A DNA stretch of 8,759 bases, taken from assembly GCA_002408385.1 (NCBI GenBank), contig DHSB01000042.1:1-8759 (forward strand), given 5' to 3'. A program made the translations under genes and the position numbers. The notes below the pieces were generated by a model. The model searched no databases. It worked only from the letters and a program-made list of their open reading frames with translations, and was not told the origin of the DNA. Positions 1-6,287 of this stretch are shown in pieces. Each line of letters starts with the position of its first letter. Positions within the stretch are counted from its first letter, which is position 1. This DNA comes from Myxococcales bacterium UBA5297 (GTDB taxonomy: Bacteria > Myxococcota > Myxococcia > Myxococcales > UBA5297).

Positions 1-20
1 CACGCACGTTGGCACAGAGG

Positions 21-44
21 GCGTCGGGACCTACGCTCAGGGTG
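21..44 (+). repeat. Dispersed 24-base repeat, copy 1
   Basis: This 24-base segment, with core CTACGCTCAGGGTG at 31-44, recurs in inverted orientation at 6160-6183 with 22 of 24 bases identical by eye. The only differences are two positions just left of the core. Both copies lie outside recognisable genes. This fits a small dispersed intergenic (REP-like) repeat, but only two copies are visible here. The flanks beyond the 24 bases do not match well. Confidence 0.5.
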
Positions 45-186
45 AGCGGGGGACACCTTTTGCGAGGCGACGGCCGATGCGAAGACAGGCGGCCAGGGCC
101 CGACGACAAGCAGCCAACAAGGCATCGAGCGGCCTCGTTCCGCAGTGTTGCAGCCTCGGTCCGGGACGGCGGAGCCTGACCACGCC

Positions 187-510
187 ATGACCCCTACCTC
201 AGACACGAAGGACGTCGAGCCCGCGCAGGCTCCCGGTTCAGACCACGCGGCCGGCGATCGAGGCGACGGCAATCGCGGTCGAGAAATCGCGCCCGACGGC
301 GAAGAGGCCCCGCCCCTCGGGCCGCCCGATGGCGAGGCGGTCGAAGAGGAGGAGCCCGCCGACGGCGAGCAAGCGCCCGTCTTCGACGTGGAAGAGCCTC
401 CCGACGGCGAAGAGGAGGCGGGGTTCCTGGATGAGGAGGAGGGCGACTGGGAAAACGAGCCGCCCGACGGCGAGGAGTCCTGGTCCGAGCCGGAAGACGA
501 GCCCGAGTAG
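187..510 (+). CDS. Possible small acidic protein with P-x-DGE repeats
   Basis: An open frame of 107 residues starting at ATG 187; a GTG at 145 in the same frame would add 14 residues. I prefer 187, with GGAG at 171-174 as a rather distant ribosome site. About 40 of 107 residues are Asp or Glu against only four Lys/Arg. The motif P-x-D-G-E occurs five times, its Asp at residues 37, 48, 59, 73 and 94. There is no signal peptide, membrane segment or cysteine, so a disordered, soluble polyanion is expected. I recognise no family. The biased composition could equally come from a GC-rich non-coding stretch with a short DNA repeat, since the opposite strand and the +1 frame are also open across much of it. 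It converges on the ThiF-like gene with 40 bases between stops. Confidence 0.42.
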   Translation: MTPTSDTKDVEPAQAPGSDHAAGDRGDGNRGREIAPDGEEAPPLGPPDGEAVEEEEPADGEQAPVFDVEEPPDGEEEAGFLDEEEGDWENEPPDGEESWSEPEDEPE

Positions 511-534
511 GGCGCCTAGCGAGCCTGCCGACCG

Positions 535-561
535 CGCATGGACGGCTCTTTCAGCCATGCG
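535..561. terminator. Weak hairpin between converging genes
   Basis: CGCATGG (535-541) pairs perfectly with CCATGCG (555-561) around a 13-base loop. The hairpin covers the stop codon of the adenylyltransferase gene (551-553) and follows the acidic ORF by 24 bases. Its position suits a bidirectional terminator between converging genes. The stem is only 7 bp and there is no T-run on either side, so it may be chance. Confidence 0.22.
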
Positions 562-1576
562 GAGCAGTCAGGAACCGCGAGCAGAGCTGCCGGGCCACCT
601 CGACCTCATCCGTGCCCTTCACCACGACCCTGCCGTCGGCGAAGACCAGCAGCGTGTGCTGGCCCGCCGCGAAGCGCAGCAGGTGCTCGTTTCCCGTGAC
701 CCGTCCCTGCCCGGCGAGCCGCTCGGCCAGCGCGGGCAGTGATGGCCGGTCCTCACCGCAGGGGAAGAGCTGAACCGCGTCGCAGCCGATGGTCCGGGCG
801 AGCTCGGGCCGGGGCGCTTCGAGGAACTCGAACCGCCGCTGCGAGCAGCACGGACAGCGCTCGTCGCGGGCCAGGGCGACTTTCTGGAAGGAGTGTCGCC
901 AGAGGTCGAGCGTGAGCACGCCGTTCGACCCGCGCGCGCCGCCGGCGATCAGCTTGAGCGCCTCGACCGCCTGCAGAGCCCCGATGACGACGGGCGCGGC
1001 GTTGAGCACGCCGACGACCTCGCAGGAGACCACCGCGCCGGGTGGGGGCAGCTCGGGGAAGAGACAGCGCAGGCAAGGGCCGTCGCCCGGGCGAACGGCC
1101 ATCACCATGCCCGAGGTGCCGACGACGCCGCCGTAGACCCAAGGCACGCCCGCCTTCACGCAGGCATCGTTGACGAGGTAGCGGGTCTCGAGGTTGTCGC
1201 AGGCGTCGAGGACCAGGTCGCACCCGGCCAGCAGTGACTCGAGGTTGCCCGCGTTCACGTCGGCGACGCGGGCGTCGATCTCGATCTCCGAGTTGATACG
1301 GCTCAGCTTGCGCTGCGCGGCGACGGCCTTGGGCAAGAGGGCCGCGGCATCCTCCTCGTCGAAGAGGATCTGGCGCTGGAGGTTGGTCACCTCGACCAGA
1401 TCGCGGTCGACGACGCGAAGGCGCCCGACGCCCGCGCGCGCGAGCATCTGCGCTTGGCTCGAGCCGAGGGCGCCGCAGCCGACGAGGAGCACCGACGCGG
1501 CCGAGATGCGGCGCTGGCCCGCGGGCCCGATCTCTTCGAGGATCTCGTGGCGGATGTAGCGATCGTTGCTCTGCAT
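551..1576 (-). CDS. MoeB/ThiF-family E1-like adenylyltransferase with C-terminal accessory domain
   Basis: A 341-residue cytoplasmic enzyme of the ThiF/MoeB/HesA family. These enzymes adenylate the C-terminal Gly-Gly of a ubiquitin-like sulfur carrier (ThiS, MoaD or similar) using ATP, for thiamine, molybdopterin or related sulfur transfer. Visible features: an N-terminal helix of the 'RYIRHEILEEIGPAGQRRI' type (6-24), the nucleotide-binding glycine motif GCGALGS (33-39), the ATP-site block DRDLVEVTNLQRQ (57-69) with Arg68 and then Lys83, the acidic DACDN (124-128), zinc ligands in CLRC (168-171) and CPCC (241-244), and Cys185 in the position of the ThiF/MoeB conserved cysteine, before the GxLQAVEALK helix. 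Residues about 255-337 form an extra C-terminal domain like that of the roughly 340-residue ThiF-like proteins of Bacillus; E. coli MoeB and ThiF lack it. The start has no Shine-Dalgarno match and lies close behind the upstream reading frames, suggesting coupling to the cNMP gene. No carrier-protein gene is visible, so the exact pathway is open. Confidence 0.93.
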   Translation of the reverse strand: MQSNDRYIRHEILEEIGPAGQRRISAASVLLVGCGALGSSQAQMLARAGVGRLRVVDRDLVEVTNLQRQILFDEEDAAALLPKAVAAQRKLSRINSEIEIDARVADVNAGNLESLLAGCDLVLDACDNLETRYLVNDACVKAGVPWVYGGVVGTSGMVMAVRPGDGPCLRCLFPELPPPGAVVSCEVVGVLNAAPVVIGALQAVEALKLIAGGARGSNGVLTLDLWRHSFQKVALARDERCPCCSQRRFEFLEAPRPELARTIGCDAVQLFPCGEDRPSLPALAERLAGQGRVTGNEHLLRFAAGQHTLLVFADGRVVVKGTDEVEVARQLCSRFLTAPHG

Positions 1577-1582
1577 GGTTGG

Positions 1583-1681
1583 TTACCAGCCGGCTGGGCG
1601 GCCCTCCGGTTTCGGAGGACCGACCTTCATGTCGGCCAAGCGTCCGAACTGACCGCGGCGCCGACCTGTCGGCCGCTTCAT
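1583..1681 (-). CDS. Possible 32-residue basic peptide, ATGA-coupled
   Basis: A short frame of 32 codons plus TAA lies exactly between the cNMP gene and the ThiF-like gene. Its ATG (1681-1679) overlaps the cNMP stop codon TGA (1680-1678) as ATGA, the classic arrangement for translational coupling. Its stop (1585-1583) is only 6 bases before the next ATG (1576). The peptide would carry nine Lys/Arg against one Asp and one Glu, start MKRPTGRRRGQF and end GRPAGW. I recognise no family. It may simply be a spacer, or a short relay frame that carries ribosomes to the downstream gene, which lacks its own Shine-Dalgarno. Two perfect symmetric elements (1586-1597 and 1603-1618) lie inside it. Confidence 0.3.
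   Translation of the reverse strand: MKRPTGRRRGQFGRLADMKVGPPKPEGRPAGW
1586..1618 (-). promoter_or_regulatory. Palindrome and hairpin just upstream of the ThiF-like start
   Basis: CCAGCCGGCTGG (1586-1597) is a perfect 12-base palindrome ending 10 bases before the ATG of the adenylyltransferase. Next to it, CCTCCG/CGGAGG (1603-1608 and 1613-1618) forms a 6-bp hairpin with a 4-base loop. In mRNA these structures would sit over the translation start region; in DNA they could be an operator. The role is inferred from position only. GC-rich DNA throws up such symmetry fairly often. Confidence 0.25.
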
Positions 1682-2256
1682 CGGCTCGCGGCGGCCTTCT
1701 TTCGCGGGCGCGGGGCGCGGGTCGTAGAGGTCCGAGCGCGCGCCGGCTTGCGCGCAGGAGGTGCGTCCGGCTTCTGCTTCGGGCCCGCCGCGCTCAGGAA
1801 CTCGGCGATGCGGCTGTCGGCCTTGCGCAGACGGCGCGAGAGCAGGCGGCAGATGTTCTGCAGGAGGATGACGAAGGTGTAGTTGTCCTCGCGCAGCAGC
1901 TTGTAGAGGTCGAGGTTGTTGAGCGAGTAGGCCACCGTCTTCTTCGTCGCGATCACCGAGGCCGAACGCGGCTGCAGCTCGACGAGCGCCATCTCGCCGA
2001 CGCACTCGCCCTCGCCCAGCTTGACGATGGCGACCGGCTTGCCCTCGGCGTTGTTGCGATAGACCGCGACCTCGCCCTTGTAGATGACGTAGAGCGTGCG
2101 CCCTATCTCGCCCTCGGTGAAGACGACGGTGCCGGGGGCGATGGTGTGCTTCTTGAGCACTGACAGCGCGCTGTCGAGCGAGCGTCCCTCGAGCCCGCTG
2201 AAGACCGGGATGCCGCGCAGGAAGGTGCGAAGAGCGTTTTGTGAGTTCGTGGACAT
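1678..2256 (-). CDS. Stand-alone cyclic-nucleotide-binding domain protein with basic tail
   Basis: A 192-residue protein with one CRP/PKA-type cNMP-binding domain and no DNA-binding helix-turn-helix. The beta-roll spans about residues 12-115. The phosphate-binding cassette is seen at 85-104, with CVGEMAL followed by PRSASVIA: Glu88 and Arg97 occupy the positions that contact the ribose and cyclic phosphate in CRP and PKA, so real ligand binding is plausible. Long helices follow (115-150, QNICRLLSRRLRKADSRI), resembling the dimerisation helix. The last 34 residues are Pro/Ala/Lys/Arg-rich with 12 basic residues and one Asp, like a histone-H1-type tail that could bind nucleic acid. The start chosen is the ATG at 2256, because the beta-roll begins a few residues later and the frame upstream is a shadow of treS. 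No clear Shine-Dalgarno is visible. Likely first gene of a unit with the ThiF-like gene. Confidence 0.9.
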   Translation of the reverse strand: MSTNSQNALRTFLRGIPVFSGLEGRSLDSALSVLKKHTIAPGTVVFTEGEIGRTLYVIYKGEVAVYRNNAEGKPVAIVKLGEGECVGEMALVELQPRSASVIATKKTVAYSLNNLDLYKLLREDNYTFVILLQNICRLLSRRLRKADSRIAEFLSAAGPKQKPDAPPARKPARARTSTTRAPRPRKKAAASR

Positions 2257-2298
2257 GCCTGGAGGATCGTCGGTTTCCCGCAGCCGGCGCAAGGGGGA

Positions 2299-2333
2299 GA
2301 TGCTCGGTAAGCATCCCGCCGCCGCTCGAGCGG
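2299..2333 (-). promoter_or_regulatory. Two inverted repeats upstream of the cNMP gene
   Basis: Between the treS terminator and the cNMP ATG lie GATGCT-5-AGCATC (2299-2315) and the perfect palindrome CCGCTCGAGCGG (2322-2333), about 43-77 bases upstream of the start. They are candidate operators in the promoter region of the cNMP unit, since the terminator implies a separate transcript. I could not find convincing -35/-10 boxes. The repeats do not resemble the TGTGA-N6-TCACA CRP site. Confidence 0.35.
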
Positions 2334-2340
2334 TGAGCCG

Positions 2341-2378
2341 CACGAAGAAGGGGCCGCCGGTTCTGCTCCGACGGCCCC
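2341..2378 (-). terminator. Rho-independent terminator of treS-maltokinase
   Basis: Read on the minus strand, an 11-bp stem with one G-U pair (GGGGCCGTCGG with CCGGCGGCCCC, 2378-2368 and 2360-2350) encloses a 7-base loop and is followed by TTCTTCGT. It begins 30 bases after the treS stop codon. The stem is strong and the tail moderately T-rich. This makes the downstream cNMP/ThiF unit likely to have its own promoter. Confidence 0.72.
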
Positions 2379-2408
2379 GAGCTGCTTCTCGAAGGAGCGG
2401 GCGCGCGG

Positions 2409-5400
2409 CTACTCGATGTGCAGCAGGTCCTCGATGCCCTGCAGCGGGATGCGCACCCAGTCCGGCCGGTTGTTCAGCTCGTAGCCGAGCTCGTAGACCG
2501 CCTTCTCCAGCACGAAGGTGTCGAGCAGCACGCGCACCTCCTCGCGCTTCTTCGGCAGGAAGGAGGCCGAGCCCACCTCGGCGAGATAGGCCTTGAGGAA
2601 CGACGAGGAGGCCCAGGCGAGCCAGAAGCGGGCCCACGGCTCGACCGCCCTCAGGTCGGGCTTGGCGCCGCCGCCCCGCTGGCGCAGCAGCGGCGCGAAC
2701 GCCGCGTAGTGGAACGAGCGCAACATCCCGGCCACGTCGCGCAGCGCCGAGCGCTTCAGCTTGCGCTCGCTCAGAGGCCGGGCGGGCTCGCCCTCGAAGT
2801 CCAGGATGACGAAGTCGCGCCCGGTGTAGAGGACCTGGCCAAGGTGGTAGTCGCCGTGGTGGCGGATGCGCATCCCCGAGAGCTTCGAGCCGAGGAGGCT
2901 GCGCATGCGCTTGACGATCGCCGGCTTCTGGGCGAGCACCGCGCGGGCGCTGTCCTGGACAGGCTCGGGAAGCTGATTGATGCGATCGCCCAGCAGGTTG
3001 AAGACCGGGGTGAGGTGGCTCTGCATCGATTGGAAGAGCGAGCGCTGATAGAGCGTGGTGAAGGGCTCGGGCGCAAACTCCGGGTTGTCGGGCTCCGAGG
3101 CGAGCGCCCGATGCAGCTCCGCGGTGCGGGTGCCGAGCAGGCGCGCGGTCTCGAGGTAGGTGCCCAGCAGATCGCGCGCGAGGGGGCTCGGCGCCTGCTC
3201 GGTCAGATCGAGCGGATGGCGCAGCGGCTGGTTGGCCTCTTCGCACGACCCGAGCGCCAGGGCGCGCTCGTAGTAGCGCTCGACCTCCGCCAGCGTGTAG
3301 GTCCAGGCGCTGCCCTGGTTGGGCACGAACTCGTGGAGGATGCCCAGGGTCGTGTTGCCCTCGGGGCTGCGATGCTCGAGGAACCCGGCGACCTTGGGGG
3401 TCGAGACCCCGCCCTTCTTCGTCAGGAACCGCCCGAGCTCGAGATCAGGGTTCACCCCGCGCTCGAGCCGGCGGAAGACCTTGAGGATGAACCGGTCGGA
3501 GAAGATGACCGAGGTGTTGCTCTGCTCGTCGCGCATCAGGCGGATGCTGTCGACCGTCTCGTGCAGCGCGTGCGCCGAGCGCATCCGTGAGCCGACGAGC
3601 AGGTTGCCGTCCGAGCGCAGGCGGCGCCGGTTGGCGATCGCCCCGAGCAGCGCGGCGGCGAACGTCTCGTCGACCAGGGCGTCGAAGAGGATGCCCTCGC
3701 TCCCCGTGTCGGTCTTCAAGTTGGCGACGATGCTCGTCGGGAACTCCCGGCGCAGCGCGGCGGCGCGCTCGCCCTCCGCGTACGCGAGCGGCAGCAGATA
3801 GCTCTCGGCCGCGCCGTCGGTGTAGTCGACCCCGACCGAGGTGACCAGGGCGATCTCGGCCTCCATCGGGACGGGGATCGCTCGCGAGAGGTGGACCGAG
3901 CGCAGGCGGCGAGCCTTGCCGCCGAACCAGCGCTGCGACCGCAAGAAGCCCGGCAGCGCGTCCTCGAGGCGGGCGCGTGCGCCGCCCTCGAGCACGTCCT
4001 GCCAGTGACCCGCCACCCGCAGGGTCGGCAGCCCGCCGGTGCGCGGGACGCCGAGCTCGGGGGCGCGCTCGGTGCGCTGAAGCGCGAACCAGTAGAACAT
4101 GTGCGGCCCGAGCGTCATGAAGTACGGCCGCTCATCGATGGGCGGGAACTCGGTGCGCCCGAACAGCTCGACCGGCGACATGCCCTTGAACTGCGACAGA
4201 TCGAGCTGGGCGTACTGCACGAAGCGCGAGAGGTTGGCGATCACCAAGATCACCTCGTCGCCGTACTGGCGCAGGAAGGCGAGGACGCGCGGGTTGTCCG
4301 GGTGCAAGAACTCGAGCGAGCCGCGGCCGAAGGCCTTGAAGCGCTTGCGCAGCGCGATAAGCCGCTTCATCCACCAGAGCAGCGACTGGGGGTTGGCCTG
4401 CTGGGCCTCCACGTTGACCGTCTCGAAGTGGTACTCGGGGTCGATGACCACCGGCAGGTAGAGCTTCTGCGGGTTGGCGCGCGAGAAGCCCGCGTTGCGG
4501 TCGGCGCTCCACTGCATCGGGGTGCGTACGCCGTTGCGGTCGCCGAGATAGATGTTGTCGCCCATCCCGATCTCGTCGCCGTAGTAGAGCACCGGGGTGC
4601 CCGGCATCGAGAAGAGCAGGCTGTTCATCAGCTCGATCTTGCGGCGATTGCTGCCCAGCAGCGGCGCGAGCCGGCGGCGGATGCCCAGGTTGATGCGCGC
4701 CTGGGGATCGCGCGCGTACATCCGGTACATGTAGTCGCGCTCCTCGTCGGTCACCATCTCGAGCGTCAGCTCGTCGTGGTTGCGCAAGAAGAGCGCCCAC
4801 TGCGCTTTCTCGGGGAGCACCGGGGTCTGGGCGAGGATGTCGAGCAGCGCGTAGCGGTCCTCCATCTGAATCGCCATGAACATGCGCGGCATGATCGGGA
4901 AGTGGAACGCCATGTGGCACTCGTCGCCCTGGCCGAAGTACTTCGCCGAGTCCTCGGGCCACTGGTTCGCCTCGGCGAGCAGCATGCGGTTGGGGAACCG
5001 CTCGTCGATGTGCCGGCGCAGGTCGCGCAGGTAGTCGTGCGTCTCCTGAAGGTTTTCGCAGTTGGTGCCTTCGCGCTCGAAGAGGTAGGGCACCGCGTCG
5101 AGCCGCAGCCCGTCGACCCCCATGCTCAGCCAGAAGTCGACGATCTCCTTGACGGCCTTGCGCACGTCGGGGCTCTCGAAGTTGAGGTCCGGCTGGTGCG
5201 AGTAGAAGCGGTGCCAGAAGTAGGCGCCGGCGACCGGGTCCCAGGTCCAGTTGGAGGTCTCGAAGTCCTTGAAGATGATGCGCGCGTCCGCGTAGCGGTC
5301 GGGCGTGTCGCTCCAGACATAGAAGTTGCGCCAGCGCGAGCCGGGCTTGGCGCGACGTGCGCGCTGGAACCAGGGGTGCTTGTCCGAGGTGTGGTTGAGC

Positions 5401-5753
5401 ACCAGCTCGGTGACCACCCGAAGGCCGCGGCAGTGGGCCTCGCGCAGCAGAAGCTTGAAGTCGGCGAGCGAGCCCGCCTCCGGGTGCACGTCCATGTAGT
5501 CGGCGATGTCGTAGCCGTCGTCCTTGAGCGCGGACGGATAGAACGGCAGCAGCCACAGCGTGTTGACGCCGAGGTCCTGGAGGTAGTCGAGCTTCTCGAT
5601 CAGCCCGCGCAGATCGCCGATGCCGTCGCCATTGCTGTCGTAGAAGGAGCGGACGCGCAGCTCGTAGAAGATGGCGTCCTTGTACCAGAGCGGGTCGTCG
5701 GCAAGGCGCGCGATGGGCTGTTGACGGGAGCGGGCGGTGGCGCGGGCGGGCAT
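2409..5753 (-). CDS. treS: Trehalose synthase-maltokinase fusion (TreS-Mak)
   Basis: An 1114-residue bifunctional cytoplasmic enzyme. The N-terminal half (about 20-560) is a GH13 trehalose synthase, which interconverts trehalose and maltose. Visible are WYKDAIFYELRVRSFYDSNG (23-42), LVLNHTSDKHPWF (117-129), the nucleophile region DGLRLDAVPYL with Asp219, the acid/base Glu261 in LLAEANQWPED, and the transition-state Asp327 in FLRNHDEL. The conserved TreS segment EREGTNCEN (226-234) is intact. The C-terminal half (about 595-1114) is a maltokinase (Mak/Pep2), which phosphorylates maltose with ATP to maltose 1-phosphate for GlgE. It has RWFGGKARR (608-616), SNTSVIF (745-751), Lys758, the catalytic HGDYHLGQ (966-973, Asp968) and the metal-binding ILDFEGEP (983-990). 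All key residues are present and the length is normal for such fusions. The ATG at 5753 has GAGAGG about 7 bases upstream. GlgE and GlgB are not in this window. A terminator follows and a candidate promoter precedes it, so it is probably transcribed alone. Confidence 0.96.
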   Translation of the reverse strand: MPARATARSRQQPIARLADDPLWYKDAIFYELRVRSFYDSNGDGIGDLRGLIEKLDYLQDLGVNTLWLLPFYPSALKDDGYDIADYMDVHPEAGSLADFKLLLREAHCRGLRVVTELVLNHTSDKHPWFQRARRAKPGSRWRNFYVWSDTPDRYADARIIFKDFETSNWTWDPVAGAYFWHRFYSHQPDLNFESPDVRKAVKEIVDFWLSMGVDGLRLDAVPYLFEREGTNCENLQETHDYLRDLRRHIDERFPNRMLLAEANQWPEDSAKYFGQGDECHMAFHFPIMPRMFMAIQMEDRYALLDILAQTPVLPEKAQWALFLRNHDELTLEMVTDEERDYMYRMYARDPQARINLGIRRRLAPLLGSNRRKIELMNSLLFSMPGTPVLYYGDEIGMGDNIYLGDRNGVRTPMQWSADRNAGFSRANPQKLYLPVVIDPEYHFETVNVEAQQANPQSLLWWMKRLIALRKRFKAFGRGSLEFLHPDNPRVLAFLRQYGDEVILVIANLSRFVQYAQLDLSQFKGMSPVELFGRTEFPPIDERPYFMTLGPHMFYWFALQRTERAPELGVPRTGGLPTLRVAGHWQDVLEGGARARLEDALPGFLRSQRWFGGKARRLRSVHLSRAIPVPMEAEIALVTSVGVDYTDGAAESYLLPLAYAEGERAAALRREFPTSIVANLKTDTGSEGILFDALVDETFAAALLGAIANRRRLRSDGNLLVGSRMRSAHALHETVDSIRLMRDEQSNTSVIFSDRFILKVFRRLERGVNPDLELGRFLTKKGGVSTPKVAGFLEHRSPEGNTTLGILHEFVPNQGSAWTYTLAEVERYYERALALGSCEEANQPLRHPLDLTEQAPSPLARDLLGTYLETARLLGTRTAELHRALASEPDNPEFAPEPFTTLYQRSLFQSMQSHLTPVFNLLGDRINQLPEPVQDSARAVLAQKPAIVKRMRSLLGSKLSGMRIRHHGDYHLGQVLYTGRDFVILDFEGEPARPLSERKLKRSALRDVAGMLRSFHYAAFAPLLRQRGGGAKPDLRAVEPWARFWLAWASSSFLKAYLAEVGSASFLPKKREEVRVLLDTFVLEKAVYELGYELNNRPDWVRIPLQGIEDLLHIE

Positions 5754-5794
5754 CGGGGAACCTCTCGAGGAATCGGGCTCGATTACTGGGGAAT

Positions 5795-5823
5795 CTTATT
5801 CGCGGGCACAGCGGGCGCTTCAA
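5795..5823 (-). promoter_or_regulatory. Candidate sigma70-type promoter of treS-maltokinase
   Basis: On the minus strand TTGAAG (5823-5818) and AATAAG (5800-5795) are separated by exactly 17 bases, each matching 4 of 6 consensus positions. They lie in the only notably AT-rich patch upstream of treS. Transcription would begin near 5788, giving a leader of about 35 bases that includes the GAGAGG ribosome site. Inferred from sequence only. Confidence 0.45.
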
Positions 5824-6136
5824 GGAAGCTGACGACGGCAGAGGCCAAGAGACACGTAACGGGCAAGGGCGTGTCGAACATCCCTTCGCGGAGAGCAAGG
5901 GGGGAGGAGACGCCAGCTCGCCCTCCGGGACGAGCGTGCAGGGATTCGCGCCTCGATCATCAAATTGGGCGGGCGGTCATGGCGGGCCAACGAACGGTTC
6001 TCCCTCGAGCGGACGTTGGCGTCGCGGGCCCAAGACCGAGGCTCGGCAGAAGAGGCGCGCGGCTCTCGAATCGGAACCGCTCCTCCAAGGGATTCCTTCC
6101 ACCAAATTCCGCCCGAAGAGCCGTCGAGAAAACCTT

Positions 6137-6268
6137 CTTCGACTCCGCCCGGTTCGGCCCACCCTGAGCGTAGCTTCCGACGCGTGAAGCGGCGGGAGCG
6201 GAGTCGAAGGGAGCTTCGACTCCGGCTTCGCAGCCGAAGCGCCAGGAAGCGGGGCGGCTTGGGCCGAA
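6137..6268. repeat. Nested inverted-repeat element (REP/MITE-like)
   Basis: CTTCGACTCCG occurs at 6137-6147 and 6214-6224, with its exact complement CGGAGTCGAAG at 6199-6209. The middle copy can therefore pair with either flank; pairing with the right copy gives a perfect 11-bp stem with a 4-base loop (6199-6224). A second perfect hairpin follows directly (GCTTCG-CAGC-CGAAGC, 6225-6240). Outside these, TTCGGCCCA (6153-6161) matches TGGGCCGAA (6260-6268) in inverted orientation. The element also contains the second copy of the 24-base dispersed repeat (6160-6183). It lies 20-150 bases after the CAP gene stop, so the 11-bp hairpin may also act as its transcription terminator, although no T-run follows. 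Confidence 0.55.
6160..6183 (-). repeat. Dispersed 24-base repeat, copy 2 (inverted)
   Basis: Reverse-complement counterpart of positions 21-44, identical at 22 of 24 bases including the 14-base core CACCCTGAGCGTAG (6160-6173). It is embedded in the nested inverted-repeat element between the CAP and treS genes. Confidence 0.5.
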
Positions 6269-6287
6269 GTGAGGGGACGAGCCGCAG

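Larger units (their letters stand above)
5754..6287. other. 534-base intergenic region
   Basis: No convincing gene lies between treS and the CAP lipoprotein gene; frames here are short, arginine/proline/serine-rich and show no recognisable domain. The stretch contains the treS Shine-Dalgarno and a candidate promoter, a small imperfect hairpin at 5916-5935 (GCTCG...CGAGC around CCCTCCGGGA), and a nested inverted-repeat element at 6137-6268 downstream of the CAP gene stop. The part from about 5936 to 6130 holds nothing I can name. Confidence 0.6.

Noticed and set aside
2257..3246. Upstream extension of the cNMP reading frame into treS
   Set aside because: The 330 extra codons overlap the maltokinase in another frame, are Arg/Ala-rich and cross the terminator; the cNMP domain starts naturally at the ATG at 2256.
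3891..6167. 758-codon plus-strand open frame across treS and the intergenic region
   Set aside because: It is antisense to the TreS-maltokinase gene, with low-complexity Val/Arg/Glu/His composition and no recognisable domain; long antisense frames are expected in very GC-rich genes.
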